DNA of 64,000 bases from an uncultured Pelagibacteraceae bacterium (GTDB lineage: Bacteria > Pseudomonadota > Alphaproteobacteria > Pelagibacterales > Pelagibacteraceae): positions 1-64,000 of the forward strand of contig CACFIL010000002.1 of NCBI GenBank assembly GCA_902566315.1, read 5' to 3'. Below are positions 17,666 through 25,511 of this stretch, piece after piece. Position 1 is the first letter of the stretch, and each line of letters opens with the position of its first letter. The position numbers were made by a program, and so were the translations under genes. Under the pieces are notes generated by a model. The model saw only the letters and a list, made by a program, of their open reading frames with translations. It was not told the DNA's origin and did not search any database.

Positions 17666-18697
17666 TTAATGATTATTTTTTCTTCCCCCAAAAACCGTAT
17701 TAATAATTTTTGCAGGATTAATTGAACCTACAATATTATTTTTGCCATCTGTAACAGCTACTGTTTTTTCTTGTGTTAATATTTTTTCAGCAACATTTTC
17801 AATAATCTCGTCTTTTGAAACTTTTATATCACCCATGTCGTCAGAGGTTATTTCATCCATTACATCTTTAATTAATAAAACTTTTTCCCTTGGAACTTCT
17901 TCTGTAAATTTTCTTACATATTCTGTAGCTGGATTTAAAACAATGTTCGCAGGTGTATCTAATTGCTCAATTATTCCATCTTTCATAATTGCAATTCTAT
18001 CAGCTAATTTTAAGGCTTCATCAAAATCATGAGTAATAAACATAATAGTTTTTTGTAATTTTTCTTGAAGTCTTAAAAATTCATCTTGCATTTCTTTCCT
18101 TATAAGAGGATCTAATGCAGAGAAAGGTTCGTCTAAGAACCATATATCTGGCTCAACTGCCAATGATCTTGCAATTCCTACCCTTTGCTGTTGTCCTCCA
18201 GATAACTCTCTTGGAAAATAATTTTCTCTTCCATCGAGACCAACAAGTTTTACCATATCCATTGCTTTATTAATACTATCTTCAGTTTTAATACCCTTAA
18301 TTTGAAGAGGAAAAGCAATATTTTCTAAAACTGTTTTATGTGGAAGTAGCGCAAAACTTTGAAAAACCATTCCCATTTTGTTTCTTCTTAAATCTATAAG
18401 TTCCTTGTTATTTAAATTAAGTAAATCTTGACCTTCAATAAAGATTTTTCCGCCAGTTGCGTCTGTTAATCTAGATATACACCTTAATAATGTTGACTTA
18501 CCTGATCCTGATAAACCCATTACAACTAACATTTCACCTTTAGATACCTCAAAAGAGGCATTGTTAACTCCTACAATACATCCATTTTCTTGAAATGTTT
18601 TTGCATCAACATTACCATTTGCTTCTTTAAGCATTCTCTCAGCGTTTGCTCCAAAGATTTTATAAACAGATTGACATTTAATTACTGGTTCAGACAT
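17666..18697 (-). CDS. tmoV: TMAO ABC transporter ATP-binding protein
   Basis: Cytoplasmic ATPase of the ProV/OpuAA type, 343 residues. Walker A is GLSGSGKSTLLR (about residues 61-72), signature LSGGQQQRVGIA (about 165-176), Walker B IWFLDEPFSALDP (about 185-197), and the switch His lies in FITHDFDEAL. The C-terminal ~80 residues contain a short CBS-like remnant (AVTDGKNNIVGSINPAKI), where ProV proteins carry tandem CBS domains. It sits between the small-gene group and tmoW, with a 3-base gap to tmoW, supporting one transporter complex. Confidence 0.9.
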   Translation of the reverse strand: MSEPVIKCQSVYKIFGANAERMLKEANGNVDAKTFQENGCIVGVNNASFEVSKGEMLVVMGLSGSGKSTLLRCISRLTDATGGKIFIEGQDLLNLNNKELIDLRRNKMGMVFQSFALLPHKTVLENIAFPLQIKGIKTEDSINKAMDMVKLVGLDGRENYFPRELSGGQQQRVGIARSLAVEPDIWFLDEPFSALDPLIRKEMQDEFLRLQEKLQKTIMFITHDFDEALKLADRIAIMKDGIIEQLDTPANIVLNPATEYVRKFTEEVPREKVLLIKDVMDEITSDDMGDIKVSKDEIIENVAEKILTQEKTVAVTDGKNNIVGSINPAKIINTVFGGRKNNH

Positions 18698-18763
18698 AAA
18701 TAATATTCAGGTTATACGAATTTAAGATAAAATAAAATCTCTATAATTTGTTACATTTCCTCC

Positions 18764-19339
18764 TTAAAAATTTTTAATAAAATAAACTCTTGTATCAATA
18801 CCTGTACTTAAAAAACTCAAAGCTTCTCCGCTTACCTTTACAGTTTCATCTACACCAACATTATTTCCACTTACAACGAAACCTGCAAAACATTTATTTT
18901 TTTCATCGTCCCATTTTACAAATGTTTCATCTATTTTATTTCCGTTAATTGTATAAATTTCATGAGCTCTAAAGTTTAGAAAATTCGCACCCATAATTGC
19001 ACGTTGAGGTATAAGTTTAGTTGCCTTGCATACAGCTTCATATAATTCATCAGATAATTTAAAATTATCAGTGCCATCAAACGAAACCAAAACTCCTGAC
19101 GGGAGACTAGAAATTAGCTTATTAAGTTTTCTTTCTTCAGCTATTCTCTCTTCTTCTATTTTCATTTTAGCAACCAGTTCATCACCTTCACCAAAAATAT
19201 TATTTAAAACAAAAAAAGTTAGAAAGATAAGAATAATTATACCAACTAATCCACCAAATTGCTTAACTGGCTCTGACAAAGTTTTAAAACTATTCTTGGA
19301 AACTTCCATTTTTCCAAATACCTGTTTTTTGTTTTCCAT
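18764..19339 (-). CDS. Unknown single-span membrane protein
   Basis: I do not recognise this 191-residue protein. Residues 29-50 form one membrane helix (GLVGIIILIFLTFFVLNNIF). A short charged, coiled-coil-prone stretch follows (MKIEEERIAEERKLNKLI), and then about 125 residues expected in the periplasm with two cysteines. Its start lies 50 bases inside the MORN gene; an internal ATG at residue 11 would reduce this overlap to about 20 bases. It lies between tmoX and tmoV, 66 bases upstream of tmoV, in the same direction. A role linked to TMAO uptake is only positional. Confidence 0.6.
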   Translation of the reverse strand: MENKKQVFGKMEVSKNSFKTLSEPVKQFGGLVGIIILIFLTFFVLNNIFGEGDELVAKMKIEEERIAEERKLNKLISSLPSGVLVSFDGTDNFKLSDELYEAVCKATKLIPQRAIMGANFLNFRAHEIYTINGNKIDETFVKWDDEKNKCFAGFVVSGNNVGVDETVKVSGEALSFLSTGIDTRVYFIKNF

Positions 19340-19667
19340 CTGACCAAGTAAAAGTGCCTTTACCGTTCATAAAACCATTGGCCCATTCACCTTCATATGT
19401 TGAACCATCGGGAAAAAATAAAATTCCTATACCGTTCCACTGACTCTCTTTAAATTCACCTTTGTAAATATATCCATTCGGCCATGTTTCGGTTCCTTGG
19501 CCATGTTTTTTTGTTGCAACCCATTCACCTTCATAGGTAGTTTTATCTGTGTAAATCCACTTGCCATAACCATTTTCACAATTTCCCTCTTTACATCCTG
19601 TGCTTCTTGCTAATGCTATAGAAGTAATTAATGACGAAAAAAGTATAAAAAATATAAGCTTTTTCAT
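19290..19667 (-). CDS. Secreted MORN-repeat protein
   Basis: Small exported protein of 125 residues. A signal peptide (MKKLIFFILFSSLITSIALA) is followed by about four MORN-type repeats: GKWIYTDKTTYEGEW, GQGTETWPNGYIYKGEF, GIGILFFPDGSTYEGEW and GKGTFTWSDG. MORN repeats give a beta-hairpin scaffold that in other organisms contacts membranes or partner proteins. Function here is unknown. It overlaps the next downstream gene by 50 bases and lies in the three-gene insert between tmoX and tmoV. Confidence 0.8.
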   Translation of the reverse strand: MKKLIFFILFSSLITSIALARSTGCKEGNCENGYGKWIYTDKTTYEGEWVATKKHGQGTETWPNGYIYKGEFKESQWNGIGILFFPDGSTYEGEWANGFMNGKGTFTWSDGKQKTGIWKNGSFQE

Positions 19668-19701
19668 GGAAATATATTACACAAAATTTCTTAAAAAAAA
19701 A

Positions 19702-20163
19702 TTAGGCATTTTTTGATTTATTCTTACATATGTAAATTGAAATATCTTTTTCCGAATTTTCTGTATTTATATTTTTTGTAATTTCGTGAATTAATTCACC
19801 TGATTTTATTGTAATTATTGCAGATTCTGAATAAGTTTTTTCATTATTAAAGGCTTTAAACAAAACTACATCCTTATTTACTATTTTTACGTCAAAATTT
19901 GAATTTTGAGAGAAAAATTTTGATAATCCATTTACCATTAATGTGCTAGGTTTATTTGAATAAATTTGAAATGAATCTAAATTTTTAACATTTAAGTCTT
20001 TTGCTAGAAAAGTTTTATAATTATATTCCGAATTCTTAACAATTTTTTTTTCTAACTTACATAAAAACTCTAAATTAAGATTTTCATCAATACTTATGTC
20101 TTTTGCATAAGTAAAATTGAAAACAAAATAGTTTAACAATATTATATAAAATACTTTTACCAT
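19702..20163 (-). CDS. Unknown secreted protein
   Basis: A 153-residue protein I do not recognise. The N terminus (MVKVFYIILLNYFVFNFTYA) looks like a cleavable signal peptide, so it is probably periplasmic. The mature part is Lys/Asn-rich with two cysteines, one early (LEFLCKLEKK) and one near the end (IYICKNKSK), which could form a disulfide. It lies just downstream of the tmoX terminator, 34 bases before the MORN gene. No domain could be assigned. Confidence 0.6.
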   Translation of the reverse strand: MVKVFYIILLNYFVFNFTYAKDISIDENLNLEFLCKLEKKIVKNSEYNYKTFLAKDLNVKNLDSFQIYSNKPSTLMVNGLSKFFSQNSNFDVKIVNKDVVLFKAFNNEKTYSESAIITIKSGELIHEITKNINTENSEKDISIYICKNKSKNA

Positions 20164-20178
20164 TATTTTTTTGAGGTG

Positions 20179-20213
20179 AAAAAAAAATCTCCCCCAATTT
20201 AATTGGGGGAGAT
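20179..20213 (-). terminator. Intrinsic terminator after tmoX
   Basis: On the minus strand a GC-rich stem (GGGGGAGAT paired with ATCTCCCCC, 20187-20195 with 20205-20213, extendable by AATT/AATT) is followed directly by a run of nine T residues (20179-20187 read in reverse). It sits 21 bases after the tmoX stop. This is the best intrinsic terminator in the window. It should make the binding-protein transcript largely independent of the downstream transporter genes. Confidence 0.85.
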
Positions 20214-20234
20214 ATTTAATTTATTTAATTAACC

Positions 20235-21188
20235 TTAATGATCGTGTGTAAATTCTTCCCACACACTCTTATTGTCAGCTAACCATTTTTTTGCTGCATC
20301 TTCGTGAGTCATTTTGTCGACATCAACTAAAGCTGCCATTGCTCCAATTTGACTTGTAGAAAATGACATTTTTCTAAACGTTTTTGCAGCTGCTGGATGA
20401 GTTTTTGGAAAATCTTCATGTGCAGCTTTTTTTAAATAACCATCCGGGGAACCACATTTTCCATCTCCACCATCTTCTGGTCTACAACCAGCTGTGTATG
20501 GAGGAAAGTCGATAAATGTAAAACCAGCACCATCTGTAAAGTTCGGTGTCCAGTTAAATATAATAGTTCCTCTTCCTTCTTTTTTAGCTGCAGCTAACTC
20601 TGCCCAAAGTGCATCTGCACTTCCAGCAAATTTAACCCACCATAGATCTCCTAATCCTAAAGCATCAACTCTTTGAGGTATTAAATCTCCATGCCATGTT
20701 TGTGGTCCTTCTAACATTCTACCTTTTCCATCTGGTGAATCAGGTGTTGTGAAATTTTTCGCACAATCAGGATTTTTTAATGCAGTCCAGTCAGGTAGAC
20801 CTGGGCATAAGCCTTTTTCTACAACCCAGTTTGGATATCCCATATCCTCAAGAGTTCTAGCTTCATGATCACCCATATCTAATAAACCACCTTTATCTAA
20901 AGCAGTTGTGAATGATTTTCCGAATGCAGATTCCCATACTTCATGAGATATAGTTACATCACCAATTCTAATCGACTCATATACTGCTTGAGAGTCAGCA
21001 TTTACATATTTTACATTGTTCCCCATACTTTCAAAAATTCCGCCAATTACGTAAGCCATTACAATTTGGCTTGACCAGTTATGAGTTGGGATAACAATTG
21101 GTTTTTTACTATCTGCTGCGTTTGATATCCCTGCAAAACTTACAAGAGATATCACCATAGCTGATAATAGAGATATTATTTTTTTCAT
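20235..21188 (-). CDS. tmoX: TMAO ABC transporter substrate-binding protein
   Basis: Periplasmic binding protein of the glycine-betaine (OpuAC) class, 317 residues. A signal peptide (MKKIISLLSAMVISLVSFAGISNA) precedes mature ADSKKPIVIPTHNWSSQ. Many tryptophans (THNWSS, EVWESAF, YPNWVV, TWHGDL) are consistent with a cage for a quaternary or N-oxide ligand. Two Cys pairs (CPGLPDWTALKNPDC, CRPEDGGDGKC) may form disulfides in the mature protein. It is divergent from tdm across about 144 bases, and is separated from tmoV/tmoW by a terminator and three small genes. TMAO specificity rests on this context. Confidence 0.87.
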   Translation of the reverse strand: MKKIISLLSAMVISLVSFAGISNAADSKKPIVIPTHNWSSQIVMAYVIGGIFESMGNNVKYVNADSQAVYESIRIGDVTISHEVWESAFGKSFTTALDKGGLLDMGDHEARTLEDMGYPNWVVEKGLCPGLPDWTALKNPDCAKNFTTPDSPDGKGRMLEGPQTWHGDLIPQRVDALGLGDLWWVKFAGSADALWAELAAAKKEGRGTIIFNWTPNFTDGAGFTFIDFPPYTAGCRPEDGGDGKCGSPDGYLKKAAHEDFPKTHPAAAKTFRKMSFSTSQIGAMAALVDVDKMTHEDAAKKWLADNKSVWEEFTHDH

Positions 21189-21332
21189 TATTTCCCTTTC
21201 CTTAATATTAAGTGATTAAAGTATCTCCTCTATTAAAGTTACAGTCAACTAGCAAAATAGATACAAATGTATATATAAAATTTATATATAAATTTATTTA
21301 TACTTTTGTATAATTTTAAATATTTTTTAAAA
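21189..21332. promoter_or_regulatory. Divergent tmoX/tdm control region with AT palindrome
   Basis: The intergenic region between the TMAO binding protein and TMAO demethylase genes. It contains a near-perfect palindrome, TATATATAAA at 21270-21279 facing TTTATATATA at 21281-21290. An outer inverted pair encloses it, ATACAAA at 21261-21267 and TTTGTAT at 21305-21311. The arrangement could be an operator controlling both genes, but the region is so AT-rich that chance symmetry is a real risk. A similar TTTATATATAAA stretch occurs at 24064-24076, upstream of the flavoprotein gene. Confidence 0.35.
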
Positions 21333-23672
21333 ATGCAAACAAGTTTAAGTATTAAAGAACCTGGTTTAAACGTATTACCACCTGGAGTTGAAAGATATGT
21401 GGTCAATGCAGGTGGAATTACTGGAATTCAAATATTCTCAGAAGATGAAATTAAAATTATAAATAATGAGGGAAATCAAATTTGCGAAATAAATATTTTT
21501 GATAAAAATGGAAAATCAGAATTAGGAATTTTAAATTTAAAAGAAAATAAAAAATCATCAGAAATAAAAAAAATACTTTTGAAAAATGAAGAAAGTTCTT
21601 TGCAAGCATTACTTCAATTAAAAAAAAGAAATTTACAAATTGAGAAAGCTGCTTCATCAGTAATTTTTGATAAAAATACTTCTGCAGGAGAAGAAATAAT
21701 TTTAAATTCGAAGGATAACTGTTATTGCATCTTTGCTGCTCCAGGAGCCGATATGCTTGTTCATAATCAAAATCCACCATCAGATCTAACTGTATTAGTT
21801 AAAAGAGCAAAAATTAAAAATTCTGAAAAAGAATTTTCAATAATCCCTGATCCAATTTACGATCCTGACTATGAAGTTAATATAGATAGAAAAACTGCAA
21901 CAGGATATCAAGTTAAAGCTGGAGACTATATTCAAATAATTACACCAACGGGAAGACAATGCTCAGATTTTGTTGCATACGACACTGCTAAACTAGAAAA
22001 AGGTATAGAAAGAGGTCTTGATTGGCAAACTACTAGAACCTTTATGGGACATACTTTCCCTGGTCCTGGTTTATTTTCAAAATTCTATGATACTGATCAT
22101 GAACCATTGGTAGAAGTTGTAAGAGATACAGTGGGTATTCATGATACATTTAATTTAGCTTGTACCTCAAAGTACTACGAAGACTCAGGATATTTTGGTC
22201 ATGCAAATTGCTCTGACAATTTAAATGGCTCAATGAAAAAATATGGCGTAGAAGAAAAAAAAGGTTGGCATGCAATTAATCTTTTCTTTAATACATCTTC
22301 GGGAGGTCAAAATTCTGTTACATCTGATGAATCTTATGCAAGACCTGGTGATTACGTCATTTTTAAAGCTCTGAAAGATTTAACATGTGGAACTACTGCA
22401 TGCCCTAGTGATATTGATAGCTGTAATGGATGGAACCCTACTGATATTTTTGTTAGAACTTATGAAAAAAGCAAAGAATTTACTAAATCATATGGTTTTA
22501 GAATGAAAACAGATTCAGAAAATAAACTTACAAGAAATACGGGTTTCTATGAAAGAACATCAAAATTAACTAGAAATTTTGTCGATGCAAGAGGTTTTTG
22601 GTTACCAAATGATTATACAAAACATGGTGTAATTAATGAATACAATGCATGCAGAGAAGACGCCGTCCTAATTGACTTATCTTCATTAAGGAAATTTGAA
22701 ATTCTTGGTCCAGATGCTGAAGAATTAATGAATTATACATTAACTCGAAATGTAAAAAAACTTTCAGTTGGTCAAATTGTTTATTCAGCAATGTGTTATG
22801 AAAATGGAACTATGTTTGATGATGGAACGTTATTAAAACTTAGTGATCATGGTTTTAGATGGATTTGTGGTGATGAATATGGAGGTGAGTGGCTTAAAGA
22901 ACAAGCTAAGAAAAAAAATTATAAAGTTCATATCAAAAATTCTACAGACCAAATAAATAATTTATCTTTACAAGGTCCCAAAAGTAGAAAAATTTTAGAA
23001 AAAATAATTTTTACTCCCCCTACCCAACCCTCTATATCTGAATTGGAATGGTTTAGATTTACAATTTGTCGATTGGAAGAATTAAACGGAATACCATTGA
23101 TTGTTTCAAGAACAGGTTACACTGGTGAACTTGGTTTTGAAATTTGGTGTCATCCAAGTAATGCTACTACAGTTTGGGATAAGGTAATGGAAGCAGGAAA
23201 AGATGAAGGTTTGATACCAGCTGGTTTTGCTGCTTTAGATCTTTTAAGAATTGAAGCTGGTTTAATTTTATTTGGTAATGAATTTGACGGACAACAAGAT
23301 CCGTTTGAAGCAGGAATTGGGTTTTCAGTTCCTTTAAAATCCAAAATAGAGGATTTTATTGGAAGAGAAAATTTAATTAAGAGAAAAGAAAATCCTCAAA
23401 AAAAACTAGTAGGGCTAGAGTTAATAGGTAAAGAAATAGCAAATCATGGAGATTGCGTTCATATTGGAAGATCTCAGGTTGGAATTATAACTAGTGGATG
23501 TATTTCTCCGACATTAAATAAAAATATTGCATTATGCAGAATAGATGTAGGTCACTCAGAATTAGGTAATGATGTTGAAATTGGAAAGATAGATGGACAT
23601 CAAAAAAGAATACCTGCAAAAATTGTCGGATTTCCTCATTACGATCCAAAGAAAACTAAAGTAAGATCTTAA
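21333..23672 (+). CDS. tdm: Trimethylamine N-oxide demethylase
   Basis: Cleaves TMAO to dimethylamine and formaldehyde. This is a two-domain protein of 779 residues from the ATG at 21333; a TTG nine codons upstream is in frame but adds only low-complexity residues. The N-terminal half is a DUF1989-type metal domain with Cys residues in GRQCSDF, HANCSDN, CGTTACPSDIDSCNGW. The C-terminal half (from about residue 420) is GcvT-like, with RTGYTGELGFEIWC and GLDLLRIEAG-type motifs. Such a fusion matches the described TMAO demethylase. It is divergent from tmoX, and its stop overlaps the next start by one base (TAATG). Confidence 0.92.
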   Translation: MQTSLSIKEPGLNVLPPGVERYVVNAGGITGIQIFSEDEIKIINNEGNQICEINIFDKNGKSELGILNLKENKKSSEIKKILLKNEESSLQALLQLKKRNLQIEKAASSVIFDKNTSAGEEIILNSKDNCYCIFAAPGADMLVHNQNPPSDLTVLVKRAKIKNSEKEFSIIPDPIYDPDYEVNIDRKTATGYQVKAGDYIQIITPTGRQCSDFVAYDTAKLEKGIERGLDWQTTRTFMGHTFPGPGLFSKFYDTDHEPLVEVVRDTVGIHDTFNLACTSKYYEDSGYFGHANCSDNLNGSMKKYGVEEKKGWHAINLFFNTSSGGQNSVTSDESYARPGDYVIFKALKDLTCGTTACPSDIDSCNGWNPTDIFVRTYEKSKEFTKSYGFRMKTDSENKLTRNTGFYERTSKLTRNFVDARGFWLPNDYTKHGVINEYNACREDAVLIDLSSLRKFEILGPDAEELMNYTLTRNVKKLSVGQIVYSAMCYENGTMFDDGTLLKLSDHGFRWICGDEYGGEWLKEQAKKKNYKVHIKNSTDQINNLSLQGPKSRKILEKIIFTPPTQPSISELEWFRFTICRLEELNGIPLIVSRTGYTGELGFEIWCHPSNATTVWDKVMEAGKDEGLIPAGFAALDLLRIEAGLILFGNEFDGQQDPFEAGIGFSVPLKSKIEDFIGRENLIKRKENPQKKLVGLELIGKEIANHGDCVHIGRSQVGIITSGCISPTLNKNIALCRIDVGHSELGNDVEIGKIDGHQKRIPAKIVGFPHYDPKKTKVRS

Positions 23673-24022
23673 TGGCTAAATCAACTAAGGATTTGTTAGA
23701 GTTTTGGGAAGATCAAATGAAACTTTCACACACATCAAGTAACTATTTTTTTAGAAAATCACCTTCTCACTATCATATGATGCTTCTAGTTATGTCAGCA
23801 TTTAAGCAAAAACAGAACTTATCAGTAGAGGAGCTAAAAACTAAACTATTTAAAACATCTAGACCAAAATCTGCATTAATAATTAATGAGGCATGTGAGA
23901 AAGGTTTTTTTTATTTAGAAAAAACCGCTCAAGATCAAAGAAAAAAACATATAAAACCAAGTGCTTCGTTTATCTCGGAATTTAACGATTATTTATCTAC
24001 TCTTAAAAATTTGAGCTTTTAA
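23672..24022 (+). CDS. Small MarR-like winged-helix protein, coupled to tdm
   Basis: A 116-residue protein. Its central part (NLSVEELKTKLFKTSRPKS, then the strand-turn region KGFFYLEKTAQDQRKKHIKPS near residues 75-94) has the helix-turn-helix plus wing pattern of MarR-type regulators, including the DxRKK...PS wing. Start and tdm stop share one base, implying translational coupling. It could sense methylated amines or the C1 product and control tmoX/tdm. The similarity is from pattern only; it is shorter than most MarR proteins (about 140). Confidence 0.65.
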   Translation: MAKSTKDLLEFWEDQMKLSHTSSNYFFRKSPSHYHMMLLVMSAFKQKQNLSVEELKTKLFKTSRPKSALIINEACEKGFFYLEKTAQDQRKKHIKPSASFISEFNDYLSTLKNLSF

Positions 24023-24119
24023 CAATAGGCAAATCCTAAGTTCTATAAGTTTTTATTTCTAAATTTTATATATAAAAAAAATTATATATTTAACTCTTTT
24101 CAAAAAATAATGTTTTATT

Positions 24120-25445
24120 ATGTCATTACCGACAAAGGCTAAAGTAGTAATCGTTGGAGGAGGAATTCACGGTCTTAGTACTGCTTGGAAACTTTCTGAA
24201 ACTTATAAAAATCCAGGCGACATTGTTGTATTAGAAAAAAAAGATACTGCAGCTGGAGCAAGTGGTATTGCGTGTGGAGTTGTAAGAAATAATTATTTTC
24301 AGCCTGCAATGAGAGAATTAATGGCTCATTCAGTTTCAGTTTGGGAGAGCGACCCTAAAGCATTTAAATATAATGCAGTTGGTTATTTACAGATTTCGCC
24401 AGAAGTAATGCATGCAGATGTTGCAACTATATACGAACAACAAAAAGCAATTGGTTACGAATCTGAATTTATAGAAGGTGAGAAAGATTGCATGAAATAT
24501 ATGAAAGGTATGTTTGGAGATTGGCAAGCACAAGGTATAACTTCTGTTCTTCATGAAAAAAAAGGTGGATACGCTTTTAATAAAGATTCAATTAAAGCAC
24601 TCGAACATAAATCAACGTCAAATGGTGTTGAAGTAATGAAAGGTGTTAAAGTTACTGGTTTCAAAAGAGGAAGTAACAGCAAAGCTGTTACAGGAGTTGA
24701 AACAGACAAAGGCACAATAGAATGTGAACAAGTTGTCGTTGGAGCAGGTCCTTGGGCAAGAGATTTTTGGAATATGTTAGAACTTCCTAAAACTGCAAAT
24801 ATTAAGGGTAAGGATGGCAGAATTCACGAAACGGACATGTGGAAATATTGGATGCTTCAAGAGGGTGTACTTGGTGTAGAACCAGATTTTTTAAAAATGG
24901 ACAATGGTGAACAGCCACCTGTAATCCATGTAGACTCAACAGCTCCTTTATATTCAGACAAAACTAAAAAATTAATTACAGATAAAATTTGGGGAATATA
25001 TTACAAACCTGATATTGAAGGACTTGGTGTTCAAGGTGGAACCTCACCTTACATTGTTGATAAACATTTTGATCAAGTAAACGTTGATCCTTATGGAATA
25101 GAGTCCCCTGAATATCAAACAACAGAAGCTTTTAATGATATGTGGTGTTCAGCTTTAGCTCATTGTCAAAAAAGATTTGAGGGAAAATCAGATTTATATA
25201 GAAAAGGACCATCAGGCGGACTTGGATGTATGACACCAGATTCTTTTCCAATTTTCGATAGATTTTTAGAAAACGTTTATATGATAGCAGACTCTAACCA
25301 TGGTTATAAAATGATTGGAGTTGGAGAGCTAGTAGCAAAAGAAATTTTAGGTACAGAGAGCGAATTATTAAAACCGTTTAGATTCAATCGATACGCGAAA
25401 GGTGAATTGCATCCGACATCTAACAGTCCGTTCCCTTGGAGTTAA
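24120..25445 (+). CDS. DAO-family FAD oxidoreductase, candidate N-methylglutamate dehydrogenase
   Basis: FAD-dependent amine oxidase/dehydrogenase of the D-amino-acid-oxidase/SoxB superfamily, 441 residues, without signal peptide. The FAD motif VVIVGGGIHGLSTAW is at residues 10-24, and C-terminal GPSGGLGCMTPDSFPIFDR plus DSNHGYKMIGVG form the second flavin contact. It lacks the ARHD histidine that links FMN in the SoxB at 1428-2684. It lies just upstream of gmaS and mgsABC, whose product N-methylglutamate needs a dehydrogenase. No alpha, gamma or delta partner genes are nearby, so a single-subunit enzyme is inferred. Dimethylglycine/sarcosine dehydrogenase activity is an alternative. Confidence 0.75.
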   Translation: MSLPTKAKVVIVGGGIHGLSTAWKLSETYKNPGDIVVLEKKDTAAGASGIACGVVRNNYFQPAMRELMAHSVSVWESDPKAFKYNAVGYLQISPEVMHADVATIYEQQKAIGYESEFIEGEKDCMKYMKGMFGDWQAQGITSVLHEKKGGYAFNKDSIKALEHKSTSNGVEVMKGVKVTGFKRGSNSKAVTGVETDKGTIECEQVVVGAGPWARDFWNMLELPKTANIKGKDGRIHETDMWKYWMLQEGVLGVEPDFLKMDNGEQPPVIHVDSTAPLYSDKTKKLITDKIWGIYYKPDIEGLGVQGGTSPYIVDKHFDQVNVDPYGIESPEYQTTEAFNDMWCSALAHCQKRFEGKSDLYRKGPSGGLGCMTPDSFPIFDRFLENVYMIADSNHGYKMIGVGELVAKEILGTESELLKPFRFNRYAKGELHPTSNSPFPWS

Positions 25446-25511
25446 TTTATCTAAGTAGACAGATGTTTTTTTTTCAGTTAACTTTTTGTTCTAAAAATTC
25501 TTAGGGGGAAA

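Noticed and set aside
21306-21332. TTG start nine codons upstream of the chosen tdm ATG
   Set aside because: Adds only MYNFKYFLK-type residues with no ribosome site; the ATG at 21333 is more likely.
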